Origin: an uncultured Prevotellaceae bacterium
Lineage (GTDB): Bacteria > Bacteroidota > Bacteroidia > Bacteroidales > Muribaculaceae
Direction of reading: 5' to 3'
Assembly (NCBI GenBank): GCA_905207705.1
Contig: CAJLMA010000008.1
Span: 44,099-108,098, forward strand
Length of the DNA stretch: 64,000 nucleotides
Each line of letters opens with the position of its first letter. Position 1 is the stretch's first letter. The position numbers were made by a program, and so were the translations under genes. Of this stretch, positions 18,051 through 26,293 are shown one piece after another. The notes beneath the pieces are model-generated. The model did not search any database, had not been told where the DNA came from, and worked only from the letters and a program-made list of their open reading frames with translations.

Positions 18051-18701
18051 TTAATCGATGGTTTCTTTGTCAGGCGTCCAATTGGCAGGATCCTTGCGCC
18101 ATTCCTTCAATGTCTTTACATCTTTGTCCTTGATGTAGTTTGAAGCAAGTGCGGCTTCAATCATTGAGTTATAGCAGCTGATTGTGTGCAACTCGATTCC
18201 TGCCTCACGGAATTTCTTGACCGATATAGGGAATTCATATGTGAAAATGGCAGCCATTCCCACAACTTCGCAGCCTACTTGCCTTATGGCTTCACAAGCC
18301 TTGAGGCTGCTTCCGCCTGTTGAAATCAAGTCTTCGATTACAACTACGCGCTGGCCTGCTTTCAGGTTCCCCTCTATGAGGTTTTCCAATCCATGATCTT
18401 TTGGGCTTGAACGCACATAAACGTAAGGCAGACCCAAAGTGTCGGCAACGAGCGCGCCTTGGGCTATCGCTCCTGTGGCTACGCCTGCTATTACATCGAC
18501 ATCTTTGAATTTCTCAAGGATTATGCGGCAAAGTTCTACTTTGATAAAGTTTCTGATTTCAGGATAGGACAACGTCTTGCGGTTGTCGGTATATATGGGT
18601 GAATTCCATCCGGAAGCCCAAACGAACGGATTTTCCGGTTGGAGGATTATTGCACTGATGCTCAATAGTTTCTCGGCGAGAATTAGATCAACTTTTTCCA
18701 T
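18051..18701 (-). CDS. pyrE: Orotate phosphoribosyltransferase
   Basis: Transfers the phosphoribosyl group from PRPP to orotate to give OMP, the fifth step of UMP synthesis. The 216-residue protein has the type I PRTase signature VVIEDLISTGGSSLKAC and the flexible catalytic loop RSSPKDHGLENLIEG. N-terminal WNSPIYTDNRKTLSYPEIR is typical of PyrE. It is the first gene of a pyrE-SRPBCC operon. Other pyr genes in the window are pyrG (43.3 kb); the rest of the pathway is elsewhere. Confidence 0.96.
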   Translation of the reverse strand: MEKVDLILAEKLLSISAIILQPENPFVWASGWNSPIYTDNRKTLSYPEIRNFIKVELCRIILEKFKDVDVIAGVATGAIAQGALVADTLGLPYVYVRSSPKDHGLENLIEGNLKAGQRVVVIEDLISTGGSSLKACEAIRQVGCEVVGMAAIFTYEFPISVKKFREAGIELHTISCYNSMIEAALASNYIKDKDVKTLKEWRKDPANWTPDKETID

Positions 18702-19349
18702 CTTATATTATTGTTTGGAGTTTGTTTTTACAAAATTACAATAATAATTGTTTAAACGGAAAATTAGGATATAAAATATTCGGAATATTCATAAAATATT
18801 ACTTTGCAAGGATTTTTTTCCTGTTTTTCTCTATGTTGAATAATTTTGGCATGATTATGGTTGGATGTTTTTTAGTTGTTTTTGCGATTATATTTTTTTA
18901 TTCAGGTAAAATAATGTATATTTGCAACCGAATTAAAAAAACGGGTTCAAAGTTGAAATTTCCGTTATTATGAACAAGATTTTGTGTTGTTTTGGTTTGC
19001 GAATGTAAAGTTAGTTTTCTTTTTTGTTTTTGTGCTGCGAAATCTTGCTTTGATATTCCATTTTTTCCACCAGACATAATCTTTGACATTTTACGGAATA
19101 AAATCGGATGCTTTCATTAATGTGCGTGGCCATGTTGTGGCAGGACATTGTTAAGGTGAAAGGCTGATATTGAATCAAAGGATATAGGCGCAATAGCGTA
19201 GAAATATCAAATAAAGTTTAGCGTATTTAAGGTTTTAGTATTAAATAGTTGTTTTATAGATAATTGTGTATTTAAGAATGGGGTAGTCGTGAGACTGTCC
19301 TTTTTTTGTGCCTTTTGTTTGACAGCCTGTCGGCGCGGTCGGCTACAAT
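18702..19349. other. 648-bp AT-rich gap between pyrE and the terminase
   Basis: No convincing gene on either strand. A plus-strand TATATTTG -7 box lies at 18917-18924 with a weak -33 (TTTT), followed by a small imperfect hairpin (about 18940-18966), but no terminator or ORF is clear. The terminase ends at the right edge. On the minus strand a short GACAG/CTGTC hairpin (19321-19331) followed by A-rich rather than T-rich sequence is not a good terminator. Confidence 0.5.
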
Positions 19350-21254
19350 TCAATTAGGTTTATAGGGTGGGATTTTCAATTCGTGTACCGATTCCACTCC
19401 ATGACGCATCGCATAATCGGAAAGGCGGGCGATTACATAAAGTCCGATGGCACGGGTCATGAGGATGTCGTCATGTTTTCCATCTACGGCTCCATAACCA
19501 CCCGATGGTTTGCGTTCATACCATGAAAGTTCGTTTATAGCCTCGGCATCGTGTTCAATGTATAGGTTGTCACGCACGGCACGCATGAGTTCGCTCACTA
19601 CCGCTTGCTTTGTGGCAGCATTTGTGTGAAAGCCTATTCGGGATCGGCCGTTTCCCGTATGCGAAGGCCGTCTGTAAAGGTTGTGATAAAAACTTTCGAG
19701 TATTTCAAGTATGTATGATGCGCCATTATCGGCAAATTCTGTTTCGAGCGTATTGCTTTCCACGACAAGCAGTGCTTTCAGGTACCATGTGCTTATTTGC
19801 GCGGCTTTCCATGCAAGCAGGTCGTGATGCAAATGCCCCCTCCACTGGGCCACAATCTCGGGAACTCCTGCGAAATTGCATGAATCGAATACGGTGATTA
19901 CCGAAAAATCAGATTTGTCGCTCAGTCCGCCTATGTCTACCACGGTAATGTATTGTTTCTTGACGGCAGGAGAAATCAAGTCAGGTTCCACCCATACTTT
20001 CAAGCACCCTTTTGTTGACAGGATTTTTCGAAGTCCTGACAAGGATTTGTTTCCCGACTCGGCATCACCGGCTATTTCTCCTGTCCATAAAGGCGGCTTG
20101 CATCCGGTTCTGAGCTTGTCGAGCATGGACGGGTCGAAGATCATGTTGCCCGAAGATACGAACGCCTCGATGTCGTTGCTCGGGTACTCGGCTTTCATCT
20201 GCGAGTGCGACGTGTATTCTTTTCGCTTGTTGTGATACCAGTTAATCATTTCAAGCGTAAGGCCCTCTTCCCACAACCCGTGTTCATATTCATCGAGTTC
20301 TTCCCACAGCTTGTCGACATCTTTTACCGGGTGCCTGTAAATTTCTATTTCATGCCAAGGGACGAACATGGCGACTTTATCGCTTAATCCGGCTTTGGCT
20401 CGCAGCCACTCGGTGTGGAAGAAGTTGCCCATGCCGTTTGCTGTACTTTCCATGACTATAACCGTGTCGGCCTCCATGGCTATTGAACCGCAGACCGAGC
20501 GTACTATGTTTTCTGGCGAATGCAGGGTGGAGTTTCGCCAGAAGGCCACTTCGGTGAGGTGGGCCATGGCGATGTCGTATCCTCTTATTGCTTCTTGGCT
20601 TTCGGCCGAACCTATTGCGACAAGGCAGTCTCTGCCTGAAATGATGTTAACGTTGCGGCTTTTTTCAAAAGGTGCGAATTTTGGTGCCGTGCTTTCGTCC
20701 CAGTATTCGGCAGGATATTCGGCAAGCAATCGTGAATACATTCCTTTTATGGCTGCCGATGTGTCCTTCAGGTGCCCGCATATCAAGCTGTTCCAGTTTC
20801 GGCGAATGGCTATTTGTATCCAAGCCATGTAGAATTGTATGAGTGTCGAGCCTCCCCATTGTCTTGCTTTCAGCATAATCATTCTTATGGGATGTCGCGA
20901 CAGGCGCATCTCTTCGAGTGCTGCAAGTACGCGACGTTGAGGCTTGTTGAGTATGAGCGGGACTTTGCGTGCCGTCAGTTTGTCCTTTATCGTGGCGCAG
21001 GTGGCGCACCAAAATTCAAAATCATATTTTATGCGGCATTTCACATGTTCGGTCCATGTCATTTCTGGCTTGAATTCGGGGTCGTCGGTCATGGCAAGAG
21101 GTATGGCTACATTCCCTTTGCCTGAGACATGGCATGTAGCGCGTGGGCCGATGCATCCTATTCCGAAAATCGGGTCGTAAGGAGTGTCGAGCTTGGCATT
21201 GCGCTTGCGATTGAGTTCTTTTATGCAGTCGATGGAGATGTTTTCTTTTTTCAT
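19350..21254 (-). CDS. Phage-type terminase large subunit, stand-alone
   Basis: 634-residue DNA-packaging motor. The N-terminal ATPase has a Walker A-like KARQWGGSTL (129-138), a Walker B region MAHLTEVAFW with catalytic Glu235, and the coupling motif MESTANG (268-274). KAEYPSNDIEAFVSSGNMIFD (354-374) is also typical of terminases. The C-terminal RNase H-like nuclease has its acidic residues: Asp440 (TVVDIGG), Glu499 (LLVVESNT), Asp595-Asp596 (GKHDDIL). All catalytic residues are intact. The ATG at 21254 is chosen over the longer frame to 21356 because the extension is low-complexity and unlike the family. No portal, capsid, small terminase or integrase gene is adjacent; neighbours are core genes. 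See findings. Confidence 0.9.
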   Translation of the reverse strand: MKKENISIDCIKELNRKRNAKLDTPYDPIFGIGCIGPRATCHVSGKGNVAIPLAMTDDPEFKPEMTWTEHVKCRIKYDFEFWCATCATIKDKLTARKVPLILNKPQRRVLAALEEMRLSRHPIRMIMLKARQWGGSTLIQFYMAWIQIAIRRNWNSLICGHLKDTSAAIKGMYSRLLAEYPAEYWDESTAPKFAPFEKSRNVNIISGRDCLVAIGSAESQEAIRGYDIAMAHLTEVAFWRNSTLHSPENIVRSVCGSIAMEADTVIVMESTANGMGNFFHTEWLRAKAGLSDKVAMFVPWHEIEIYRHPVKDVDKLWEELDEYEHGLWEEGLTLEMINWYHNKRKEYTSHSQMKAEYPSNDIEAFVSSGNMIFDPSMLDKLRTGCKPPLWTGEIAGDAESGNKSLSGLRKILSTKGCLKVWVEPDLISPAVKKQYITVVDIGGLSDKSDFSVITVFDSCNFAGVPEIVAQWRGHLHHDLLAWKAAQISTWYLKALLVVESNTLETEFADNGASYILEILESFYHNLYRRPSHTGNGRSRIGFHTNAATKQAVVSELMRAVRDNLYIEHDAEAINELSWYERKPSGGYGAVDGKHDDILMTRAIGLYVIARLSDYAMRHGVESVHELKIPPYKPN

Positions 21255-21375
21255 GGATTTACTTGATTTTTGGGTGATGTAAAAATAACTTCGGCATGAC
21301 GCTTTGCGATGTACCAAAAATCGGCTTTTTGCTCGCACTGGGTCGGTATCTGGCAAGAAGGTACGGAAATAAAAA

Positions 21376-21406
21376 AAGGCTACACGATGTCTCGTCGTAC
21401 AGCCTT
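21376..21406 (-). terminator. Intrinsic terminator without an assigned gene
   Basis: AAGGCT/AGCCTT outer stem with an inner ACGA/TCGT stem; on the minus strand it is followed by seven T (complement of 21371-21377). The SDR gene that ends at 22035 is more than 600 bases away, so it more likely ends a short transcript from the gap. Confidence 0.6.
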
Positions 21407-21648
21407 AGGAAAAAAATAGTATGAATAAAATGTGGTATTAGGGTTAACAATTCTTTTAGAGAGAGAAATATTATAACAATAAGTTGTATGCAAAAATAAA
21501 AAATCTTCCGAAATACAATAGTGTAATATTGGTTATTTTTGACTATTGTGATTGGAAAATTTGTTACCAAGGGAAGAACCTGCGGTTCCTGTCGCTTGCA
21601 ACTTCGGGTAAAGAACCCGAAGGAGTTGAAAAGATTACCGCGATAAGA

Positions 21649-21804
21649 TTATCGGGCATTGTTTGCATTCATCGTTTTTGCACGATTAGGCATTGCAATG
21701 TATCCCTGCCTGTGCGATGCCATGATAAAGGCATTTGGATGAAATGCATGAGTTGGCAGTGTCCTAACTCTCATTGTCATTTCAATGTTTTTTTCTTTTC
21801 CCAT
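21649..21804 (-). CDS. Possible small Met-rich protein (51 codons)
   Basis: Short frame starting at an ATG preceded by GGAGAAAAACT, a good ribosome-binding stretch for this genome. The predicted product is basic and has eight methionines (it begins MGKEKNIEMTMRVRTLP and ends MNANNAR); no signal peptide or membrane segment. I do not recognise a family. It could be a genuine small protein or a chance frame inside a structured noncoding RNA. Confidence 0.3.
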   Translation of the reverse strand: MGKEKNIEMTMRVRTLPTHAFHPNAFIMASHRQGYIAMPNRAKTMNANNAR

Positions 21805-22034
21805 AGTTTTTCTCCATTTAAAGGATGGCACTCTTGCCAATCCACTAAAACAATCTTTTTTGATTTAAAGTACAAAAATCTTGCCAAAAAAAAGTAAAAA
21901 AAATTTTACATGAAATTTTGGGTTATGATAATTTTTGGCATTGCAAAGTTAAGAAATATGTTTGAAATAAAAAATGATATAGAGGCAAAATAGATAAAAA
22001 TAGGTGTAATTTTCATGGCGTGGCCTTATGGACG

Positions 22035-22769
22035 TTAGTTTTTCACGGGCATTATTCTCCATACAAATCGTGGTATCAATCGCCAGAAAAACACCAATAT
22101 GGCATAAGCTAAGTTGATGATTTTAATGCGTTTGCGCTTCTCAATAGCTCGTTTTATCGCTTTGGCCGTGTATTCGGCCGACAACATAAAAGGATAGTGT
22201 TTCCCGTCGGCGAGCAAGTCGGTTTTTACAAAGCCCGGTCGCAAGTCGGTGATTGACAGCTTTACTTGCTGCATGTGTGCAAGTTGCTCTATTGCATCAA
22301 GGTAGCACCACTGATAACGTTTTGACGCGCTGTAGGATGCCGCCACGCCGAGTCCTCGCGTGCCTGCGATCGATGTGATTGCTGCGATGTGTCCTATTTT
22401 GCCGTTTTCATGAAAGTATTTATAAGCTGCGTCTATCATTGTTGTGAATCCTTTCACGTTGGTGTCTATCGTGTTGTTTTCCGCATCGGCATTCAACATT
22501 GGATTCTGGTGGCCTACGCCCGAGGCGAGCATGAATATGTCCATTCCTCCGGTTTCTGCAATCAGCTCCTGCAGCCTTATTTCGGCATCGGCCGAGGTGA
22601 CATCGATGGAGATTGCTTTTACGCGCTCGGGTGCAAGATTTTTCAATTCATCAAGCAGCTTGATGCGTCGGGCGGCAACTCCTACCATCCAATTACCATC
22701 ATCTATATATTCTTGAGCTACACAGCGGCCAATTCCGGATGACGCGCCAACGATTATTATTTTTTTCAT
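22035..22769 (-). CDS. Short-chain dehydrogenase/reductase (SDR)
   Basis: NAD(P)-dependent oxidoreductase of 244 residues. The Rossmann dinucleotide motif is GASSGIG (8-14), and the catalytic Ser and Tyr-Lys are in AAITSIAG and YSASK (about 155-159). AARR after the second strand suggests NADPH preference. A hydrophobic C-terminal segment (LAYAILVFFWRLIPRFVWRI) suggests membrane association, seen in some classical SDRs acting on lipids or steroids. The substrate is unknown. It lies 21 bases after the DUF6048 gene and is probably cotranscribed. Confidence 0.9.
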   Translation of the reverse strand: MKKIIIVGASSGIGRCVAQEYIDDGNWMVGVAARRIKLLDELKNLAPERVKAISIDVTSADAEIRLQELIAETGGMDIFMLASGVGHQNPMLNADAENNTIDTNVKGFTTMIDAAYKYFHENGKIGHIAAITSIAGTRGLGVAASYSASKRYQWCYLDAIEQLAHMQQVKLSITDLRPGFVKTDLLADGKHYPFMLSAEYTAKAIKRAIEKRKRIKIINLAYAILVFFWRLIPRFVWRIMPVKN

Positions 22770-22790
22770 GATAAAATAAGGTATTTGTTC

Positions 22791-23765
22791 TTATTGGGCT
22801 GACGAGCCGGGTCCGGGAATCTCTATCGGAATCTCTGTGTCGGGCGACAGAGATTCAATAGGCTCGCCTGTATAAGCATTTTTCTTCTTTTTATCTTCCG
22901 GCCAGCGGTCCTTGTTGAACGGAAGTGTATAGTATATGGAAAATGCTGCCGATATGGGGGATGTACGCGACCCGTATCCTGGTATGTACCACGGTTCGGA
23001 TGTTGGGTTCTTTTTGTAATTGAACAGGAAGTGGTATTTGAACGACCATCCGGCCGACAGGTTGTCGATTAATTTTATGCGCAGGTTCAGCGATAATTCG
23101 CCCCACAGTGCATGTGATTTTTGGTCGAGGATGTCAAACCGTGCATCTTCACCCCAATATCCCGGATTCATTGTCACATCGGTGATGCTGTATTTGAAAT
23201 TGCTATATCCGAGCCTGAAGCCCACCAAAGCCATGTATTCGGGTTTGCTGTTGTAAGAGAAATTGTAGTTGCAACCTATCTTGCCATATAAAGCGAAGTC
23301 CCCTTTATAGGTGAAATTCATTTCTTCGGGCGTGTTGTTGGCCGAGCCGAAGCCTACTTCCACCACAGGGTTTATTCGGTTCCACAAGCTCAATTCGGCC
23401 GAGAAGTCCATTCCTCCGTAAGTCTGTCCGAACAGGCGCATTATAGGATCCCAAAGATTGGCTCCGATGGTAATGCTTGTCAATAGAGGGTATTTCATGG
23501 AACGGTCTTTTATTGAGTCGTTCATTGTTGCCGCCACGCTGTCGGTTACTATGGAGTCGCCCATCATCACCAGTCCCATTTGTTTCAATTCTTCCACTTT
23601 CGCCTTGTTCTGTTCGGCGGTCATCACCTTGTTGGTGCTCTTTTTTACCGGAGATACGCGCCTTTGTTGCGCCATGGACGCAAAAGTGCACGATATGACC
23701 GCAATGACCATGATTATGATGGACATTGTTCTTTGGAGTTTTTGGCGATTGAGGTCGTTTATCAT
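22791..23765 (-). CDS. DUF6048-like outer-membrane beta-barrel protein
   Basis: Exported protein of about 324 residues that resembles the Bacteroidales DUF6048 family. After the N-terminal hydrophobic signal (MSIIIMVIAVISCTFASMAQ) comes a charged linker, then repeated amphipathic strands with aromatic girdles (SITIGANLWDPIMRLFGQTYGG, FALYGKIGCNYNFSY, YMALVGFRLGYSNF, AGWSFKYHFLFNYKK, SAAFSIYYTLPF) as in small outer-membrane barrels. The function is unknown. I chose ATG 23765 because an AAAAGAGAA stretch precedes it; ATG 23726 at the signal is also possible. It is driven by promoter cassette copy 2. Confidence 0.75.
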   Translation of the reverse strand: MINDLNRQKLQRTMSIIIMVIAVISCTFASMAQQRRVSPVKKSTNKVMTAEQNKAKVEELKQMGLVMMGDSIVTDSVAATMNDSIKDRSMKYPLLTSITIGANLWDPIMRLFGQTYGGMDFSAELSLWNRINPVVEVGFGSANNTPEEMNFTYKGDFALYGKIGCNYNFSYNSKPEYMALVGFRLGYSNFKYSITDVTMNPGYWGEDARFDILDQKSHALWGELSLNLRIKLIDNLSAGWSFKYHFLFNYKKNPTSEPWYIPGYGSRTSPISAAFSIYYTLPFNKDRWPEDKKKKNAYTGEPIESLSPDTEIPIEIPGPGSSAQ

Positions 23766-23821
23766 CAATAATTCTCTTTTCCCAGCCTCGCTGTTTGTTG
23801 TCGGCCGATTTTGTTCGGGTG

Positions 23822-23926
23822 CAAAGATAGCGAAAGGTGAACGCAGAGACAAACAAAAAACAACGTTTTTATGTTTAGCTATGCTGAACCGCATCCTATC
23901 TTATCAAAAGATAGCGAAAGCAGAAA
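23822..23926 (-). repeat. Terminator-promoter cassette, copy 2
   Basis: Same order as copy 1 on the minus strand: hairpin (CTATCTT paired with AAGATAG, about 23895-23914), AAAAACGTTG block, -33 TTTG (23850-23853), 20-base spacer, -7 TATCTTTG (23822-23829). The spacer differs at only a few positions from copy 1. It lies between the end of prmC (24012) and the start of the DUF6048 gene. Confidence 0.78.
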
Positions 23927-24011
23927 GCTATGGCAAAAATGTACTTGCTGATTTGTGCATTGTTGAAACTTAATGTATGCGCTTGACTGGTTGTGTAGAG
24001 AATCTAGCATG

Positions 24012-24863
24012 TCAGCCGGTAGATTTTGTGGCTTTGACGAATCGCGGCCGACCGCAATAATCGTTCTCGGCCAATACATTTTCAAATCCGATTTTTTGTA
24101 GCAGCGAGCAGGTCTCTTTGGGGAATCTGCTGTTGATTTCAAGGTAAAGCCTGCCTCCGGGATTGAGTGCTTGTATTGCATATCGGCTTATTGCTCTGTA
24201 GAAAAGCATCGGGTCTTCGTTGGGAACGAACAGGGCCGAGTGCGGTTCATAATCAAGCACATTCTTGTCCATTTCATTGCGTTCTTCATCGCAAATGTAT
24301 GGGGGGTTGCTGACGATTATGTCAAATCGTTCATTGATGCCCGGGTCGGCTGCAAGTATGTCGGATTGAACAAATTTTACCTTGCCTTTTAGTGTCGTGG
24401 CATTCTCTCGGGCCACTGCAAGTGCGGCTTGGCTTATGTCGGTGGCATATACTATGGGAAATTTAAGCGCAAGCGACAATGAAATGGCTATGCATCCCGA
24501 GCCGGTACCTATGTCGAGGACATGAAGGTCCTCGCCACTGTTTTCGTCGACAATCATGTCTATAAGTCCTTCGGTCTCGGGACGAGGAATGAGCGTGTCG
24601 TGCGTTACTTTGAAATGATACCCGTAAAAATATGCGTCACCAATGATATATTGTATAGGCTCGTAGCGTTTCAGCCGGTCGATGATGCTGTCTAATTTTT
24701 CTGCTATGAAATCAGGTATTTCATCATCGGCGTGGAGAATCATGTCGACTTGCGAATAATGTAGCAAATGGTCGAAGACGACGAGTTTCATGCCATCTAT
24801 TTCGCCTTTGGGGTAAAATGGTGCAAGTTCTTTTCGGAAGTGTGCTATTGCATCTTTAAGCAT
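24012..24863 (-). CDS. prmC: Release factor glutamine N5-methyltransferase
   Basis: Methylates the Gln of the GGQ motif in peptide chain release factors, needed for efficient termination. The 283-residue protein has the N-terminal helical domain, the SAM-binding motif DIGTGSGCIAISLSL and the substrate motif SNPPYICDEE characteristic of PrmC. It is divergent from ribD with a shared intergenic region; a TAACTTTG -7 box at 24883-24890 (minus strand) serves prmC. Confidence 0.96.
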   Translation of the reverse strand: MLKDAIAHFRKELAPFYPKGEIDGMKLVVFDHLLHYSQVDMILHADDEIPDFIAEKLDSIIDRLKRYEPIQYIIGDAYFYGYHFKVTHDTLIPRPETEGLIDMIVDENSGEDLHVLDIGTGSGCIAISLSLALKFPIVYATDISQAALAVARENATTLKGKVKFVQSDILAADPGINERFDIIVSNPPYICDEERNEMDKNVLDYEPHSALFVPNEDPMLFYRAISRYAIQALNPGGRLYLEINSRFPKETCSLLQKIGFENVLAENDYCGRPRFVKATKSTG

Positions 24864-24942
24864 TATCGTGTTAATTTGCTTGCAAAGTTATGAATATTCC
24901 GGCTCGTTCGAAGTCTTGGCAGGTACAATTTAAACAGGTAGA

Positions 24943-24974
24943 GTTGAAGATGTCGTTTTTTGACCGTATATTTG
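24943..24974 (+). promoter_or_regulatory. ribD promoter
   Basis: -33 GTTG (24943-24946), 20-base spacer, -7 TATATTTG (24967-24974). The leader to the ribD start would be about 57 bases. No FMN riboswitch is seen. Confidence 0.55.
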
Positions 24975-25037
24975 TACATTTGTGTGCTTGTCGTGGCTTA
25001 TGTCAGGCTTTGCCGAGAAGAATAAAGAGGTAAAAAG

Positions 25038-26084
25038 ATGGATATTGATGAACGATATATGCGTCGTGCGCTTCAACTTGCCCGACTTGGCGATGGATGG
25101 GTTTCTCCCAATCCCATGGTCGGTGCGGTGATTGTACATGATGGCAGAATAATAGGAGAGGGATATCATCATTGTTATGGCAAGGCTCATGCCGAAGTCA
25201 ATGCAGTGAATTCGGTGGCCGAGAAGCATTTGCTGCATGAAGCCACGATGTATGTGACATTAGAGCCTTGTTCGCACTACGGCAAGACACCTCCATGTAG
25301 CGAATTGATAATAAAGAGTGGCATTCCGCGTGTGGTTGTCGGAATGACCGATCCGTTTGCAAAGGTTCACGGACGTGGAATCAACATGCTGCGCGAAGCA
25401 GGAGTAGAGGTGGTTTCAGGCGTACTTGAGCGCGATTGCAAGGTGTTGAACAAGCGTTTTGTGACGGCTCATACATTGCATCGGCCTTATGTATTGTTGA
25501 AATGGGCACAGAGCCGAGATGGTTTTTTGGATAAAATTAGGGAAAACGGGCTGGAACCGCCGGTGAAATTTTCAACGCCATTGACATCCATGCTATTGCA
25601 TCGCGAGCGCTCGCATGTTGATGCAATAATGGTGGGTGCACGCACGGTGATTTTAGACAACCCGTCGCTCACTGTGCGATCATGCGAATGCCGGACCAAT
25701 CCGTTGAGAGTCGTGCTTGATGGACGCATGTCGATGCCTGCCGATAGCAAATTATTGTCGGACGGACTGCCCACGATAGTTTATACCAGACTGAAGGACG
25801 GACGAGAGGGTAATGTGGAATATGTAAAAGTCGCTCATGACGGGCTGCGTGGAATTCTTGAGGACTTATATGCGCGAAGGGGGGTGACAAGTCTCATGGT
25901 TGAAGGCGGAGCCAATTTGCTCAGTCAATTTATTTTGGCCGGATTGTGGGACGAGGCAAGGATTGAGACTGCTCAATGCGATCTCGGATGCGGACTTGCC
26001 GCGCCAAGATTGGATGGAATTGTAGTAAATTCACAATTTTATGATGGGAATAAAGTGGAATTTATATCGAATGGCGTTAAATAG
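25038..26084 (+). CDS. ribD: Bifunctional riboflavin deaminase/reductase RibD
   Basis: Catalyses the deamination and the ribosyl-chain reduction steps of riboflavin synthesis. The 348-residue protein has an N-terminal deaminase with zinc site His51-Ala-Glu53, Cys78 and Cys87 (LEPCSHYGKTPPC), and a C-terminal reductase with KWAQSRDGF, DAIMVGARTV and MVEGGANLLSQF. No other rib genes are nearby. It is divergent from prmC. Confidence 0.96.
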   Translation: MDIDERYMRRALQLARLGDGWVSPNPMVGAVIVHDGRIIGEGYHHCYGKAHAEVNAVNSVAEKHLLHEATMYVTLEPCSHYGKTPPCSELIIKSGIPRVVVGMTDPFAKVHGRGINMLREAGVEVVSGVLERDCKVLNKRFVTAHTLHRPYVLLKWAQSRDGFLDKIRENGLEPPVKFSTPLTSMLLHRERSHVDAIMVGARTVILDNPSLTVRSCECRTNPLRVVLDGRMSMPADSKLLSDGLPTIVYTRLKDGREGNVEYVKVAHDGLRGILEDLYARRGVTSLMVEGGANLLSQFILAGLWDEARIETAQCDLGCGLAAPRLDGIVVNSQFYDGNKVEFISNGVK

Positions 26085-26293
26085 ATGTAAAAATCGGCAT
26101 AATTTACCACAATATCCATTATGTTTAGGCTGTTTCGTGCCGATATGTTATTTTTGTGCCGTCTTAGTCACGGAGAAGTAAAAATATTTTGATATTTGAA
26201 CTCCTGATGTGAACAAGCGTAAAAAAACGGGCGTAAGTCCGTTTTTCCCAAATTTGTTGCTAAATTTGCAAATTCAAAAACGAATTGAAATTG

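Larger units (their letters stand above)
21255..22034. other. 780-bp gap with several hairpins and a short minus-strand frame
   Basis: No conserved gene recognised. On the minus strand it holds, in order, a TAACTTTG -7 box (21944-21951), a bulged 8-bp hairpin (about 21819-21839), a 51-codon frame with good ribosome-binding sequence (21649-21804), two short GC-rich hairpins (about 21573-21586 and 21604-21621), an AT-rich 8-bp hairpin (about 21518-21552) and an intrinsic terminator (21376-21406). Together these look like one transcript of about 560 bases. Confidence 0.5.

Noticed and set aside
18722..18973. 83-codon hydrophobic plus-strand frame
   Set aside because: AT-rich, Phe/Ile-rich chance frame in the pyrE upstream region, without ribosome-binding site or family resemblance.
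19321..19331. Terminator directly after the terminase
   Set aside because: The stem is only 5 bp and is not followed by a T run in the direction of transcription.
14701..21254. Complete prophage
   Set aside because: No integrase, portal, capsid, tail or lysis genes, and core genes with their own terminator lie between the two phage-like genes.
21255..22034. tmRNA, RNase P RNA or SRP RNA in the gap
   Set aside because: The conserved tmRNA termini, RNase P core and SRP GGAA/AGCAG core are not present; the hairpins fit none of them.
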